From Ardenticatenaceae bacterium (lineage in GTDB: Bacteria > Chloroflexota > Anaerolineae > Promineifilales > Promineifilaceae), in the NCBI GenBank assembly GCA_020634435.1, contig JACKBS010000004.1, forward strand, positions 682,001-746,000: DNA of 64,000 nucleotides, written 5' to 3'. The notes under the pieces are model-generated. The model was not told the origin of the DNA, ran no database searches, and saw only the letters and a program-made list of their open reading frames with translations. Both the position numbers and the translations under genes were made by a program. Below, piece after piece: positions 15,786 to 24,695 of this stretch. Each line of letters starts with the position of its first letter. Within the stretch, counting starts at the first letter, position 1.

Positions 15786-17693
15786 ATGCACGGAAAATTA
15801 ACCACGGCCTCAACGCCTAAATTTTGGTCTCGCGGGGGCATCTGGCTAGTGCTGTTTCTCGCGGTGCTCCTTCTTGGCTATTACCTCCAGGTTTCCTTAA
15901 GCATGACGGGTGGTCAATTAGGTGTTCCGCTCGATGATGCCTGGATTCATTACCAGTATGCGCGAAATTTGAGTCAGGGTGAGGGCTTTACTTATGCTCC
16001 TGGTGTGGCTACGGCTGGTTCTACCTCGCCCGCCTGGACGGTGCTGTTGGCTGGCGTGGGGCTGTTCACTGGCGACTTCCTGGTTCCCTCCTTGGTGTTG
16101 AGTGCCCTCTTTTTCCTTCTCACCGTCTGGTTGACACACCGTCTGGCGCTGGAGTTGACGGAGCGTTGGCAAGTGGCGTTGCTGGCCGCTGCTGGCGTGG
16201 CGCTAACGGGACGGTTACTGTGGGCTGGCCTGTCCGCTATGGAGGTAACGTTGTTTACGTCGCTGACGCTGGGAGCGGTGTGGCTGTATCATCGGCGGGG
16301 ATTGGGTGTGGGTACGGCCGTACTTCTTGGCTTAGCCAGCCAGGCCAGACCCGAAGGACATGTGCTTTTTGCCCTGATCATGCTGGATGCCGTCCTTTCC
16401 ACACGATGGCAATATCGCCCCCAGCAGCCTGTGGCTACCTGGCGCGCCATCTTCATGACTGTTGCCATCTATGGTTTGATCCAGCTGCCCTATGCCTTGT
16501 TTAGCCTATCGGTGACGGGCAAGCCGCTGCCCAACACATTTTATGCCAAATCGCGCACGACCACTTTGTACAGCTGGCGTACGCTCCGTGAAACCTGGGG
16601 CTATCATTGGCGGGATAATCTGATGTCACTGCTGCTTCTCCCCTTTGGCCTGGCCTTCTTGTGGCGGCGCAGCCGATTAACGGCTGCCTGGCTCTTGGGG
16701 TTGTTGATCATCATTCCGGTTATTGTGCCGTTTGTCTGGCATCACGGCCGTTACACCATGCCGCTGCTGCCGTTCCAAATGATTGCTGGGGCAGCTGGCT
16801 TAGGGTGGATTGTGCAAAAAGTGCCGCGTCTGGCCCGACCGATTTGGGCGGTTGGTGGCGTGTTATTTTTGTTGGCGGGGGCGTGGCGTGTGCCAGCTTG
16901 GGCCGAAATGCTGGGCTACAATACCCGCGAAATTCAGGAAATTGATGTGGAGCTAGGTAAATGGCTGGCGGCAAACATTCCGCCTGATGAAACAGTTGGC
17001 ATTGATGATATCGGGGCCGTTATGTTTTTGGGGCCACGGCCGATTGTGGATTTAAACGGCTTGGTCTCTCCCGAAGTATGGCCGGTGATTGGTCAGGATA
17101 TTGCCACCATGCACTTGCTGGCTGCCAGTGATGTGCGCTACCTGGCCATCTTCCCCGGCTGGCATCCCCTGTTAGTGAGCGATCCGCAAATTGCCCGGCC
17201 CATTCAGCGCTTTTCAACCGACACACAAACCATCATTGGTGGGCAAGAAGTGGTCGTGTATGAGATGGACTGGCCTTATCGACGGTCAATCGTACCACAG
17301 GTTGAAACCTCGGTGCTGCTGGGTGATGTGATCCAACTGCGCGGTTTTGATGCCCAGGTGGCTGAAGCTGAGCTTGATCTGACGATTTACTGGGAGTGCG
17401 TAACGGCCGTTTCCCCCAGCTACAAAGTGTTCATTCATCTGCTGGACAGCGCGGGGAACATTGTTGCTCAGGTTGATCGACCGCCGGTGAATGGGCTGGC
17501 TCCCACAGATTTGTGGCAGCCTGGGGATTTGGTGCGCGATCCGTACCAGATTTATTTACCGCCCGATTTGCCTGCTGGTGCGTATGAACTGCGCGTAGGA
17601 TTGTATACAGACGAAAACGGCCGTTTGCCCATCCGTGGTGGTGATGCGGTGGATAATGCCGCTATTCTGACGAGTGTCGAGATTGGGAACTAA
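15786..17693 (+). CDS. GT-C-type membrane glycosyltransferase with C-terminal beta module
   Basis: 635 residues, about 11 membrane spans. The first outer loop carries the acidic pair Asp50-Asp51 in PLDDAWIHYQYARN, the position of the catalytic/sugar-phosphate site in polyprenyl-phosphate-dependent GT-C enzymes. A soluble stretch after ~385 (IDDIGAVMFLGPRPIVDLNG) leads to a C-terminal module (~515-630) with KVFIHLLDSAGN, AGAYELRVGLYTDENGRLPI. The same module ends six other proteins in this cluster. It is the first gene of the surface-glycan block, and its stop codon is one base from the next start. Donor and acceptor unknown. Confidence 0.75.
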   Translation: MHGKLTTASTPKFWSRGGIWLVLFLAVLLLGYYLQVSLSMTGGQLGVPLDDAWIHYQYARNLSQGEGFTYAPGVATAGSTSPAWTVLLAGVGLFTGDFLVPSLVLSALFFLLTVWLTHRLALELTERWQVALLAAAGVALTGRLLWAGLSAMEVTLFTSLTLGAVWLYHRRGLGVGTAVLLGLASQARPEGHVLFALIMLDAVLSTRWQYRPQQPVATWRAIFMTVAIYGLIQLPYALFSLSVTGKPLPNTFYAKSRTTTLYSWRTLRETWGYHWRDNLMSLLLLPFGLAFLWRRSRLTAAWLLGLLIIIPVIVPFVWHHGRYTMPLLPFQMIAGAAGLGWIVQKVPRLARPIWAVGGVLFLLAGAWRVPAWAEMLGYNTREIQEIDVELGKWLAANIPPDETVGIDDIGAVMFLGPRPIVDLNGLVSPEVWPVIGQDIATMHLLAASDVRYLAIFPGWHPLLVSDPQIARPIQRFSTDTQTIIGGQEVVVYEMDWPYRRSIVPQVETSVLLGDVIQLRGFDAQVAEAELDLTIYWECVTAVSPSYKVFIHLLDSAGNIVAQVDRPPVNGLAPTDLWQPGDLVRDPYQIYLPPDLPAGAYELRVGLYTDENGRLPIRGGDAVDNAAILTSVEIGN

Positions 17694-17694
17694 A

Positions 17695-19950
17695 ATGTTT
17701 GAGTGGCAGCGTGTGGTGACGTGGCGGGGAACGGCCGTTCTGCTACTGCTGCTCCTTTATGCATTGATCATCACCAGCGTCAGCCAAAAAAGCATGACGG
17801 TCGATGAACAAGGCCACCTCTTTCGTGGTATTGCCTACGTGCGTACCGGGGCCACGCACTTTTTATGGGGACATCCTCTACTGGCCAGCAGCCTGAGTGC
17901 CTTGCCTTTGCTCACCGAACCGACCCTGCGCCTGCCCACCGATTCTGCTGTCTGGCAATCGGGCGAGTGGGAGATTGCCAGTGACCAGTTTTTGTGGCAA
18001 ATCAACAACAATCCGCTGCGCCTTATTTTTCTGGGGCGGCTGCCAACTTTGTGGCTAACGATGCTGCTAGCGGCGCTGCTTTACCGTTGGGGGCGCGAAC
18101 TCAAAGGCAAAAAAGTTGCATTCCTGGCCCTGGCTCTATTTGCGTTTGATCCCAATATTTTGGCTCACGGCGGTCTGATTACCAGCGACATTGCTGTGAC
18201 ATTTTTTATGCTGTTGGCTATTTATGGGTTTTGGCGCTGGGCTGCCTTGGAACAGGGCACTAACCGCCCGATAATGTCATTGCTGCTGGTGGGCACTGGC
18301 ATTGGCGGAGCTGCCGCGACCAAGTTTAGCGCGGCGGCGCTGGTGCCAATTTTAGGTCTGTTGGGTCTAGTCTTGGCCGTTAAGCGTCGTTCGTGGCAGC
18401 CGCTTTTGTTTTTGATGGCGGCTGGTGTTATGGGATTGCTGACGGTGTGGGCTGTGTATGGCTTTCAGATACGGCCGTTCCCCGCCGCCGCTTACTGGGA
18501 TGATTTTGTCTGGCAGCTGGATTATTTTAGCCGTCCCCATGGCGCTTATTTGTTCGGCCAATTTGCCGAGACCGGTTGGTGGTATTATTTTCCAATAACC
18601 TTCCTGCTGAAAACATCGCTGCCCGTTTTGCTGCTGCTGGTTATTGTGCTGGCCGGGTTGGTTTTTAACGCCAGGCGTCGAGTGTTCGTGCTTGGCAGTT
18701 TGAATCAGTGGGTGTTGGTGGGGCCAACGGCCGTTTACTTCCTGATTAGCCTCTTTACGCCACTGAACATTGGCTACCGCCATCTGCTGCCTATTTTGCC
18801 ATTTCTTTACCTTTTTTTTGCAACCAATCTGCCATTTCTAACCATTCGCCGCCTTCCCGTCCCCCTGATTTTTGCCCTCTGGCTGTTAGGCGTGGCCGTG
18901 CTGGCCTGGCCTAACTACATACCCTACTTTAATTGGGCCGCTGGCCGACCCGAAAACCGCTGGCAGCTACTGTCTGATAGCAACCTGGATTGGGGGCAGG
19001 ATTTGCCCGCCCTGGCTAGGTGGCAAAATGAACATGGTGTGCCGCTCTACCTGAGCTATTTTGGCACGGCGCATCCCAGCGCCTACGGTCTAAATTTTAC
19101 GGCACTGCCCACCTGGGAACCTGGCCCGGAGCAAATTCCCTTGTTCCGCCAGACGTTTGATCCACAAAATCCGGCTCCAGGTTTTTACGCCATTAGCGTG
19201 ACGAATTTGCAAGGCTTGGTGTTGGGCGATGCCAGCGACACGTTTGCCTGGTTTCGCCAGCAAACCCCCATAGCTCGCATTGGCGAGAGCATTTTTGTCT
19301 ATGAAGTTGCGGCGGCGGGGCTGCCAGTGGATGTGGCTTTCAGCGGTTTGCGCCCGGCGGAGCTTGCCCCGGAACTAGCGGCTACTTTGCAAAGCAACGA
19401 TGTGCGGGTACGCTGGTTCGACAGTCGTACCAGCTTAATTTGGCCTGCTTCTGGTGGCTGGTGGGCTGTTGCTGCTGACCAGCCGATGAACGCATCCCTT
19501 CAGCCATTGGTGCAGACGGGCGAAACGTTTACCGTCGCTGATGGCCACCAGCAGCTGCTACGGCCGATTTTCACGTCCCCTGATTTAAATGGCCAGCCGG
19601 TACCTATGGGGGAAACGGCCGTTTTCCTTGGTTACCAGGAGGTGCAACCTGACCAGCCACCAAATCAGTTTTCTCTCATTACAGGTTGGCAGGTGGCACA
19701 GGCGACCGAACGGCCGTTAAAAATCTTTGTCCACGCGCTAGATGCGACGGGGGAGCTGCTGGGGCAGTGGGATGGCTTGGATGTCGATCCGGGGACTTGG
19801 CAACCGGGTGACGTTTTTGTGCAGCTGCACCAGTTTGCGGTGCCAGAAGGAACGGCCGTTCACGCCTTTGCCATTGGTCTGTACGATGGGATCACACTGG
19901 AGCGGCTGGCCGAGCCAGTGATTATTCGGCGCGAACTAGGTGAGGAGTAA
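17695..19950 (+). CDS. PMT/ArnT-like membrane glycosyltransferase with C-terminal beta module
   Basis: 751 residues with ~11 membrane spans. First outer loop has MTVDEQGHLFRG (Asp37-Glu38), typical of the dolichyl/undecaprenyl-phosphate-sugar-using GT39/GT83 enzymes. After the membrane part, LLSDSNLDWGQDLPALARW (about 427) and GFYAISVTNLQGLVLGD form a soluble domain, and residues ~640-750 are the repeated beta module (KIFVHALDATGELLGQ, AFAIGLYDGITLERL). I start at ATG 17695, one base after the previous stop; a GTG at 17674 would overlap that gene. Paralogue of the protein at 28343, which shares the SNLDWGQDL block. Confidence 0.78.
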   Translation: MFEWQRVVTWRGTAVLLLLLLYALIITSVSQKSMTVDEQGHLFRGIAYVRTGATHFLWGHPLLASSLSALPLLTEPTLRLPTDSAVWQSGEWEIASDQFLWQINNNPLRLIFLGRLPTLWLTMLLAALLYRWGRELKGKKVAFLALALFAFDPNILAHGGLITSDIAVTFFMLLAIYGFWRWAALEQGTNRPIMSLLLVGTGIGGAAATKFSAAALVPILGLLGLVLAVKRRSWQPLLFLMAAGVMGLLTVWAVYGFQIRPFPAAAYWDDFVWQLDYFSRPHGAYLFGQFAETGWWYYFPITFLLKTSLPVLLLLVIVLAGLVFNARRRVFVLGSLNQWVLVGPTAVYFLISLFTPLNIGYRHLLPILPFLYLFFATNLPFLTIRRLPVPLIFALWLLGVAVLAWPNYIPYFNWAAGRPENRWQLLSDSNLDWGQDLPALARWQNEHGVPLYLSYFGTAHPSAYGLNFTALPTWEPGPEQIPLFRQTFDPQNPAPGFYAISVTNLQGLVLGDASDTFAWFRQQTPIARIGESIFVYEVAAAGLPVDVAFSGLRPAELAPELAATLQSNDVRVRWFDSRTSLIWPASGGWWAVAADQPMNASLQPLVQTGETFTVADGHQQLLRPIFTSPDLNGQPVPMGETAVFLGYQEVQPDQPPNQFSLITGWQVAQATERPLKIFVHALDATGELLGQWDGLDVDPGTWQPGDVFVQLHQFAVPEGTAVHAFAIGLYDGITLERLAEPVIIRRELGEE

Positions 19951-19960
19951 GGTCGGGCTT

Positions 19961-21859
19961 TCATCGTTCGATGGTCGCCAACCGCAGCGCATCCTCCCCG
20001 CTGGGCAGAGTTAAGCGCGTATTGTCGCGGGCATCGTACCAGCCAACCGTCAGCGTGTAGGTTCCGGGAGCCAGCCCAGCTAGCGACAGCTGATAGGGAT
20101 CGGTGATGAGGTCGCTGGTTTGCCAGCAGGTTGGGGGCCAACGGCCGTTTACCGGCCAGTTATCTTGTTGGGCTACCAGTTCCCCTTGGGCATTGAGCAG
20201 ATGGGTGAAGACAGTGTACGGGCGTACGGCCGTTTGTTCAGCTTGCCAATAAAGCGTTACGTCGAGTGATTCGGCCGTCTGGATCAGGTCATAGCCGCGT
20301 AAGGTCAGCAGCGGCCCGGCAGCGGCCAAAAAAGTCACATCTACTTCATTTTCGGGAACGGGATTGGTGGGCAGCGACGGCAGCTCGGCCACCACGATAA
20401 TCGCTTCGATGGGACGCCAGGCCAGCCCGATGGCAACAACAACCATCAGCTGAGCAATCACGGCCAGCAATGGTGCAGAAGCACGGGTAAATCCAGCCAG
20501 TTTGCCAAAATACGCAGCGCTGCCGATGGCTAGAAAGGGCATGAGAAAAAGCCACAAACGGCCGACTTCGCCGCGGGCTGAGCCAGAAATATCCAGCAGC
20601 AGCAGCAGCCCTGCCAGGGGCACAATTAGCGCCGCCAGCGGTTGGCGCAGCAAGGTCCGCGGCTGGCGAAACAGAAGCAAAAAGCCTGCAACGATGGCTG
20701 GTCCGGCAAAAATCAGCACATCCAACCAGTTGTAAACCAGCCACCAATCATAGCGCCGGTGCAGCGTGACCAATTCATAGTGCTGGGCCAGTCCCTCTTG
20801 GGCTACGGCCCACGGCGGTACGCCCCAGCCTGCCCAGTACACCAGCCAGACAGTTGCGCTGCCCAGTCCGAGCCAGACGAGTTGGGTGAATAGATGGGAA
20901 AACGGCCGTTCCTGTCGTTTTGCCCACCAATGCCACGCCGCATACCCGGTGAATAAAAGCACCAGCGCCCCATTGCTTAGACTGCTAAAGGTGGTAGCCG
21001 AAAGGAGCAGCCCACTCAGATAGATAAAAACCCAGCCATTTACCTTTTTGTGAATACCTTCGTGTAGGCACCATAATGCAGTTGTTGCCAGAAGCGCATC
21101 AGCTTGTACTGGGGTCGGGGTGAAAATGACGAGCGAGGGCAGCGTGGCCACAAAAGCGGTGGCCAATCGGGCCGATTTTTCGGGCAGCAGGCGGCGCGCC
21201 AGGGCGTAGGTGGGAATGATGGTGAGAGCGCCAGCCAGTACGGTGAGCAAGGTGACGGTAGCCAGGGCCGCCGCCACGGCAGGTGGGCTGTCGAGCAGCC
21301 AAAGGTCGGTGCAGCGCAGCGGCCAAATCCGCTCGGCGATGTTTTGGGAAAGACTCGGCCAGCGGGCGAATTCCTGAATAACCAGCCAGTTGGCGAGAAT
21401 GAGGCCCGGTGGGTGGGTGCGGGTATGCTCGGAAGGAAAATTGGGCATCAGGTTGGGATAGCTGCGCAGCAGGCTGTTCAGGTCATCGGTTTCGGCGGCC
21501 AGGCGGAAGTAGCCGTTGGTTTCATCGGCCAGGCTGCGCTCGATGAGCTCGGTCAGGACGGCCGGTTTTTCGGCGTAAACCAGAGCCCCTTGCAGCAGCA
21601 GATTGCCGACCACCAGCGCCGCCAGCCCCAATAACAAACGCTTTGTTTGTAACCACCAGGCTGCAAGCCCAACCATGCTCGCAGCAACAATCAGCGGCAG
21701 CCACCAGCGGGAAAACGGCCGTAATCGGTAAATCCAGTGCCATTCAGCCGTGTCGGGAGCCGGGCCGCGCAGCCCTGGCCAGGCGTCGGTAAAAATTAGC
21801 GCGGCCAGAAGAAGGGTAAACGCGAGCAGAAAGATCAAAAAGGAGCGGTTGCGTGCCAT
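19961..21859 (-). CDS. GT-C-type membrane protein with C-terminal beta module
   Basis: 632 residues, about 11 spans, on the opposite strand to the rest of the cluster. A periplasmic stretch includes TNGYFRLAAETDDLNSLLRS and PSEHTRTHPPGLILANWL, the HPPG block being common in GT39-like enzymes. Residues ~510-632 are the shared module (RGYDLIQTAESLDVTLYWQA, YTVFTHLLNAQGELVAQQD, GTYTLTVGWYDARDNTRLTL). The start ATG has no ribosome binding site, but a well-formed promoter places transcription at or next to the ATG, so it may be leaderless. Diverges from the YfhO-like gene. Confidence 0.72.
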   Translation of the reverse strand: MARNRSFLIFLLAFTLLLAALIFTDAWPGLRGPAPDTAEWHWIYRLRPFSRWWLPLIVAASMVGLAAWWLQTKRLLLGLAALVVGNLLLQGALVYAEKPAVLTELIERSLADETNGYFRLAAETDDLNSLLRSYPNLMPNFPSEHTRTHPPGLILANWLVIQEFARWPSLSQNIAERIWPLRCTDLWLLDSPPAVAAALATVTLLTVLAGALTIIPTYALARRLLPEKSARLATAFVATLPSLVIFTPTPVQADALLATTALWCLHEGIHKKVNGWVFIYLSGLLLSATTFSSLSNGALVLLFTGYAAWHWWAKRQERPFSHLFTQLVWLGLGSATVWLVYWAGWGVPPWAVAQEGLAQHYELVTLHRRYDWWLVYNWLDVLIFAGPAIVAGFLLLFRQPRTLLRQPLAALIVPLAGLLLLLDISGSARGEVGRLWLFLMPFLAIGSAAYFGKLAGFTRASAPLLAVIAQLMVVVAIGLAWRPIEAIIVVAELPSLPTNPVPENEVDVTFLAAAGPLLTLRGYDLIQTAESLDVTLYWQAEQTAVRPYTVFTHLLNAQGELVAQQDNWPVNGRWPPTCWQTSDLITDPYQLSLAGLAPGTYTLTVGWYDARDNTRLTLPSGEDALRLATIER

Positions 21860-21868
21860 CGAGGGAGG

Positions 21869-21897
21869 ATATTAGCCGATGGGGATAGGGTTGGCAA
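21869..21897 (-). promoter_or_regulatory. Promoter for the minus-strand GT-C gene, leaderless
   Basis: On the minus strand TTGCCA (21897-21892), a 17-base spacer, then TAATAT (21874-21869), then 9 bases to the ATG at 21859. Both boxes and the spacing are close to the sigma70 consensus and put the transcript start at the start codon. Confidence 0.6.
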
Positions 21898-21920
21898 TAT
21901 GTGGCCGCGGGGGTTTTGGG

Positions 21921-21926
21921 TACAAT
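21921..21926 (+). promoter_or_regulatory. -10 element for the YfhO-like gene, leaderless
   Basis: TACAAT ends 9 bases before the ATG at 21936; no ribosome binding site lies between. A -35 box at normal spacing is not obvious. Confidence 0.4.
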
Positions 21927-21935
21927 ACGCCGCGT

Positions 21936-24695
21936 ATGAAGAAACCCTTGCCTGCTTTTGCTTTCTTGCAGTCCATTTCAGACCGCCAACGAGATGCTTT
22001 ATCTATCGGCTTGCTCTGGCTGCTGCTGGTTGTGCTGCTGGGCAAAGCGTTGCTGCCCAACTGGGTTTTGCTGCCTTTAGACATCGTGAATCAGGCGGTG
22101 CCGCCGTGGCAAGAGCCGAATGAAATAGTCGATGTGCATAATCCGCTGCTGGAGGATGCCGTTTTTTACATTTATCCGGTGAAAGTGTGGACGGCGGCAC
22201 AGGTTCGGCAGGGGGAACTGCCCTTATGGAGTGACCAACTTTTTGGCGGTTACCCGGCCATTTACGACACGCAGGCCGGTTTGTTTTATCCGCTTTCCTT
22301 GCTGTATTACTTTTTAGATAGCGCCGCTGCGGTGGACCTGACCATTTTTTTGCAAATGGGTCTGGGCGCCACGTTTATGTTTTTGTATTTGCGGCAGATC
22401 CGGCTGCGGCGGCTGGCTGCACTGTTTGGGGCCATTGTATTTGTGGGCAATGGGTTAATGGTTGTCTGGCTAGAGTGGCAGGTGGTTCATGCCGCGATTA
22501 TTTGGCTGCCGTTGGCGCTGTGGGCGGTGGAAAAGGCAGTGGGAGGTGGCAATGGGCAACCCGTTGCCCATATTTCGCCATCGCCACTCTTTAGCTGTAT
22601 TTTTGCTATTGCTTTTGCGTTGCCCTGGTTGGGTGGTCATTGGAATTGGGCGCTGTATGTGAGCATGACGGCCGTTCTCTACCGGTTGTGGCGTTGGTGG
22701 CCGCTGATTCGGCATACGCCGCGCCAGGGCATGCGTGCAGTGCTGTTGCCGCTTGCTTTGGGCATAGGTCTTTCACTGGTGCAGGTTTTGCCTGCGTTTG
22801 ACTTTTTGCGGCAGAGCCACCGCCAGCCCCTTACCTGGGCCGAATCGCAGCAGTACGGCCTGCTGAATCGCCTGGTTGCCCTCATCATGCCCGATTTTTT
22901 TGGGACGCCGCTGGCCGGGAATTGGTGGGGCTTTGATAATTACAACGAGACCGCGATGTATGTGGGTATTGTATCGCTGCTGCTGGTGGTAGCGGCGGTT
23001 TGGCTGGGCCGAAAAAGGCCAGTGACCCGCTTTTGGCTTGCTTGGGGTGGTTTGGGCTTGTTGTGGTCTCTGGGAGCACCAGCCTACGGTATGCTATATG
23101 TGCTGCCGGTTTTTAATGGCTTGCTGCCCAGCCGAGCGATCATCTTGTTTGTGGTGGCGGTGGCGGTTTTGGCGGCAGTAGGCCTGGATTGTTTGTTGGC
23201 GGAGAGTGCCGGGCAGACGCGACCCTGGTGGCTGGCGGGCGGAGTTGGTCTGTTGGTAGCGTTGGTGGCGGTGTATCTGTTTTGGTATAGGGGGCAGGTG
23301 GCGTGGGATTTTTGGCAACGGCCGTTGCTCACCTTCCTCGTTTTGCTGCTGCTCAGTGCGCTGCTTTTGCTGGTCCGCCAGCGCCGTTTGCTGTCGGCTA
23401 ACTGGTTTGGCGGGCTGGCCTTCATGTTGCTACTGCTAGATTTGTGGGTGGCTGGTCATGATTACAACACGCTTTCGCCTGCTTCTGACCTGTTTACCCC
23501 AACGGAAACGGCCGAATTTCTCCACGCTTTGCCAGAAATACCTCGTATCGTCAGCCTGGCTGAAGGAATCGCGTACCGGCCCAACACAGCGATGCTCGAT
23601 TTTATTCCAGGGCTTAGCGGCTACGGGCCGGGCATTTGGCAGCGGTTGGTGGACTATCTGCGCGTGGCTGAGGGAGGTGAGGTCATTCGTTTTGGCCGGG
23701 TGCTGCTGCCCTTGCAGGCGGTGAATTCGCCGCTGTTTGATACTTTGGGGGTGAGCCACATTGTGACCACGCAGGAGATGTGGCAGGATGAAGCGGTGGC
23801 GGCGGGGAGCGATACGGCCGTTGCTAGTTGGCAGTTGTTAACGGGGGAATGGGAACGGCCGTTAGCCGTAGGCAGCGGTGGATTATTCCGTGTTGATATA
23901 CCGATTCAGCCAGCAGATTCAGCCGATGGCAGTCTCACTTTACGCCTGTTCACCGCCGACGGCGGCCAGGAATTGGCAAATCATACCTTGCTCATCACCG
24001 ATCTAGATGATGATGGCTGGCCTTCCTTTTTCTTTACACCCTTTCCTTCTGAGTGGGGTGAGACATTTTTGGCAAAACTCTCGTTTGTGGGCAGCGGCGA
24101 GGTACAAGTGGGCAGTACGGCCGTTGGTGAATGGGCCTTTGCCAGCTATGTCAAGGCGCGGCCGGGACTGGTAAACCAATCGGGCAAAACGCGCGTGTTT
24201 CGCAACGAAGGTAATCTCGGACGAGCTTTTGTCGTGCCTTCGGCGCAAATTGCCGCATCGCCGGAAGCGGCCCTAACCGCCGTGCAAAACCACGCTGATG
24301 AGCTTGATCAACTTGTTGTCCTAGAACTGGAAGGCAATCCAGACCCGCCGCTTGCGTCAGACGTGGGGAATGCATCGGGTGAGGTTGCCATTACTCAGGC
24401 AGGGCTAAATGAGGTCGTTCTGCAAGCAGAGATGGCGGCCGCTGGCTTTGTGGTGTTGGCGGATGCGTATGATGCCGGTTGGCAGGCTGAGATTGATGGG
24501 CAGATTACGGCCGTTTATCGGGCCAACACGGTCGTTCGGGCGGTGTATGTTCCAGCCGGGAGCCACAAAATTGTCTTCCGCTACCGGCCGCTTTCCTTTT
24601 TTGTTGGTGCGGCCGGCAGCGGATTGGCTTTGTTAGGCCTGGTTCTTTTGGGTGTAACGGCCGTTTGGAAACGGCCGTTCACCGGTTCTCGCTAA
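21936..24695 (+). CDS. YfhO-family membrane protein
   Basis: 919 residues, ~13 membrane spans and a C-terminal extracellular domain. The pattern LPNWVLLPLDIVNQAVPPWQ and DAVFYIYPVKVWTAAQVRQG near the N-terminus, FGGYPAIYDTQAGLFYPL, and the C-terminal AGFVVLADAYDAGWQAEIDG with a final span is typical of the YfhO family, linked in Gram-positives to glycosylation of lipoteichoic acid. ATG 21936 chosen because a TACAAT box lies directly upstream; the upstream extension to 21879 would cross that promoter. It lacks the C-terminal module of its neighbours. Overlaps the convergent beta-propeller gene by 4 bases at its stop. Confidence 0.8.
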   Translation: MKKPLPAFAFLQSISDRQRDALSIGLLWLLLVVLLGKALLPNWVLLPLDIVNQAVPPWQEPNEIVDVHNPLLEDAVFYIYPVKVWTAAQVRQGELPLWSDQLFGGYPAIYDTQAGLFYPLSLLYYFLDSAAAVDLTIFLQMGLGATFMFLYLRQIRLRRLAALFGAIVFVGNGLMVVWLEWQVVHAAIIWLPLALWAVEKAVGGGNGQPVAHISPSPLFSCIFAIAFALPWLGGHWNWALYVSMTAVLYRLWRWWPLIRHTPRQGMRAVLLPLALGIGLSLVQVLPAFDFLRQSHRQPLTWAESQQYGLLNRLVALIMPDFFGTPLAGNWWGFDNYNETAMYVGIVSLLLVVAAVWLGRKRPVTRFWLAWGGLGLLWSLGAPAYGMLYVLPVFNGLLPSRAIILFVVAVAVLAAVGLDCLLAESAGQTRPWWLAGGVGLLVALVAVYLFWYRGQVAWDFWQRPLLTFLVLLLLSALLLLVRQRRLLSANWFGGLAFMLLLLDLWVAGHDYNTLSPASDLFTPTETAEFLHALPEIPRIVSLAEGIAYRPNTAMLDFIPGLSGYGPGIWQRLVDYLRVAEGGEVIRFGRVLLPLQAVNSPLFDTLGVSHIVTTQEMWQDEAVAAGSDTAVASWQLLTGEWERPLAVGSGGLFRVDIPIQPADSADGSLTLRLFTADGGQELANHTLLITDLDDDGWPSFFFTPFPSEWGETFLAKLSFVGSGEVQVGSTAVGEWAFASYVKARPGLVNQSGKTRVFRNEGNLGRAFVVPSAQIAASPEAALTAVQNHADELDQLVVLELEGNPDPPLASDVGNASGEVAITQAGLNEVVLQAEMAAAGFVVLADAYDAGWQAEIDGQITAVYRANTVVRAVYVPAGSHKIVFRYRPLSFFVGAAGSGLALLGLVLLGVTAVWKRPFTGSR

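Noticed and set aside
15485..15820. 111-codon frame between the small Cys-rich gene and the GT-C gene
   Set aside because: Overlaps both genes, has no ribosome binding site and shows no family pattern.
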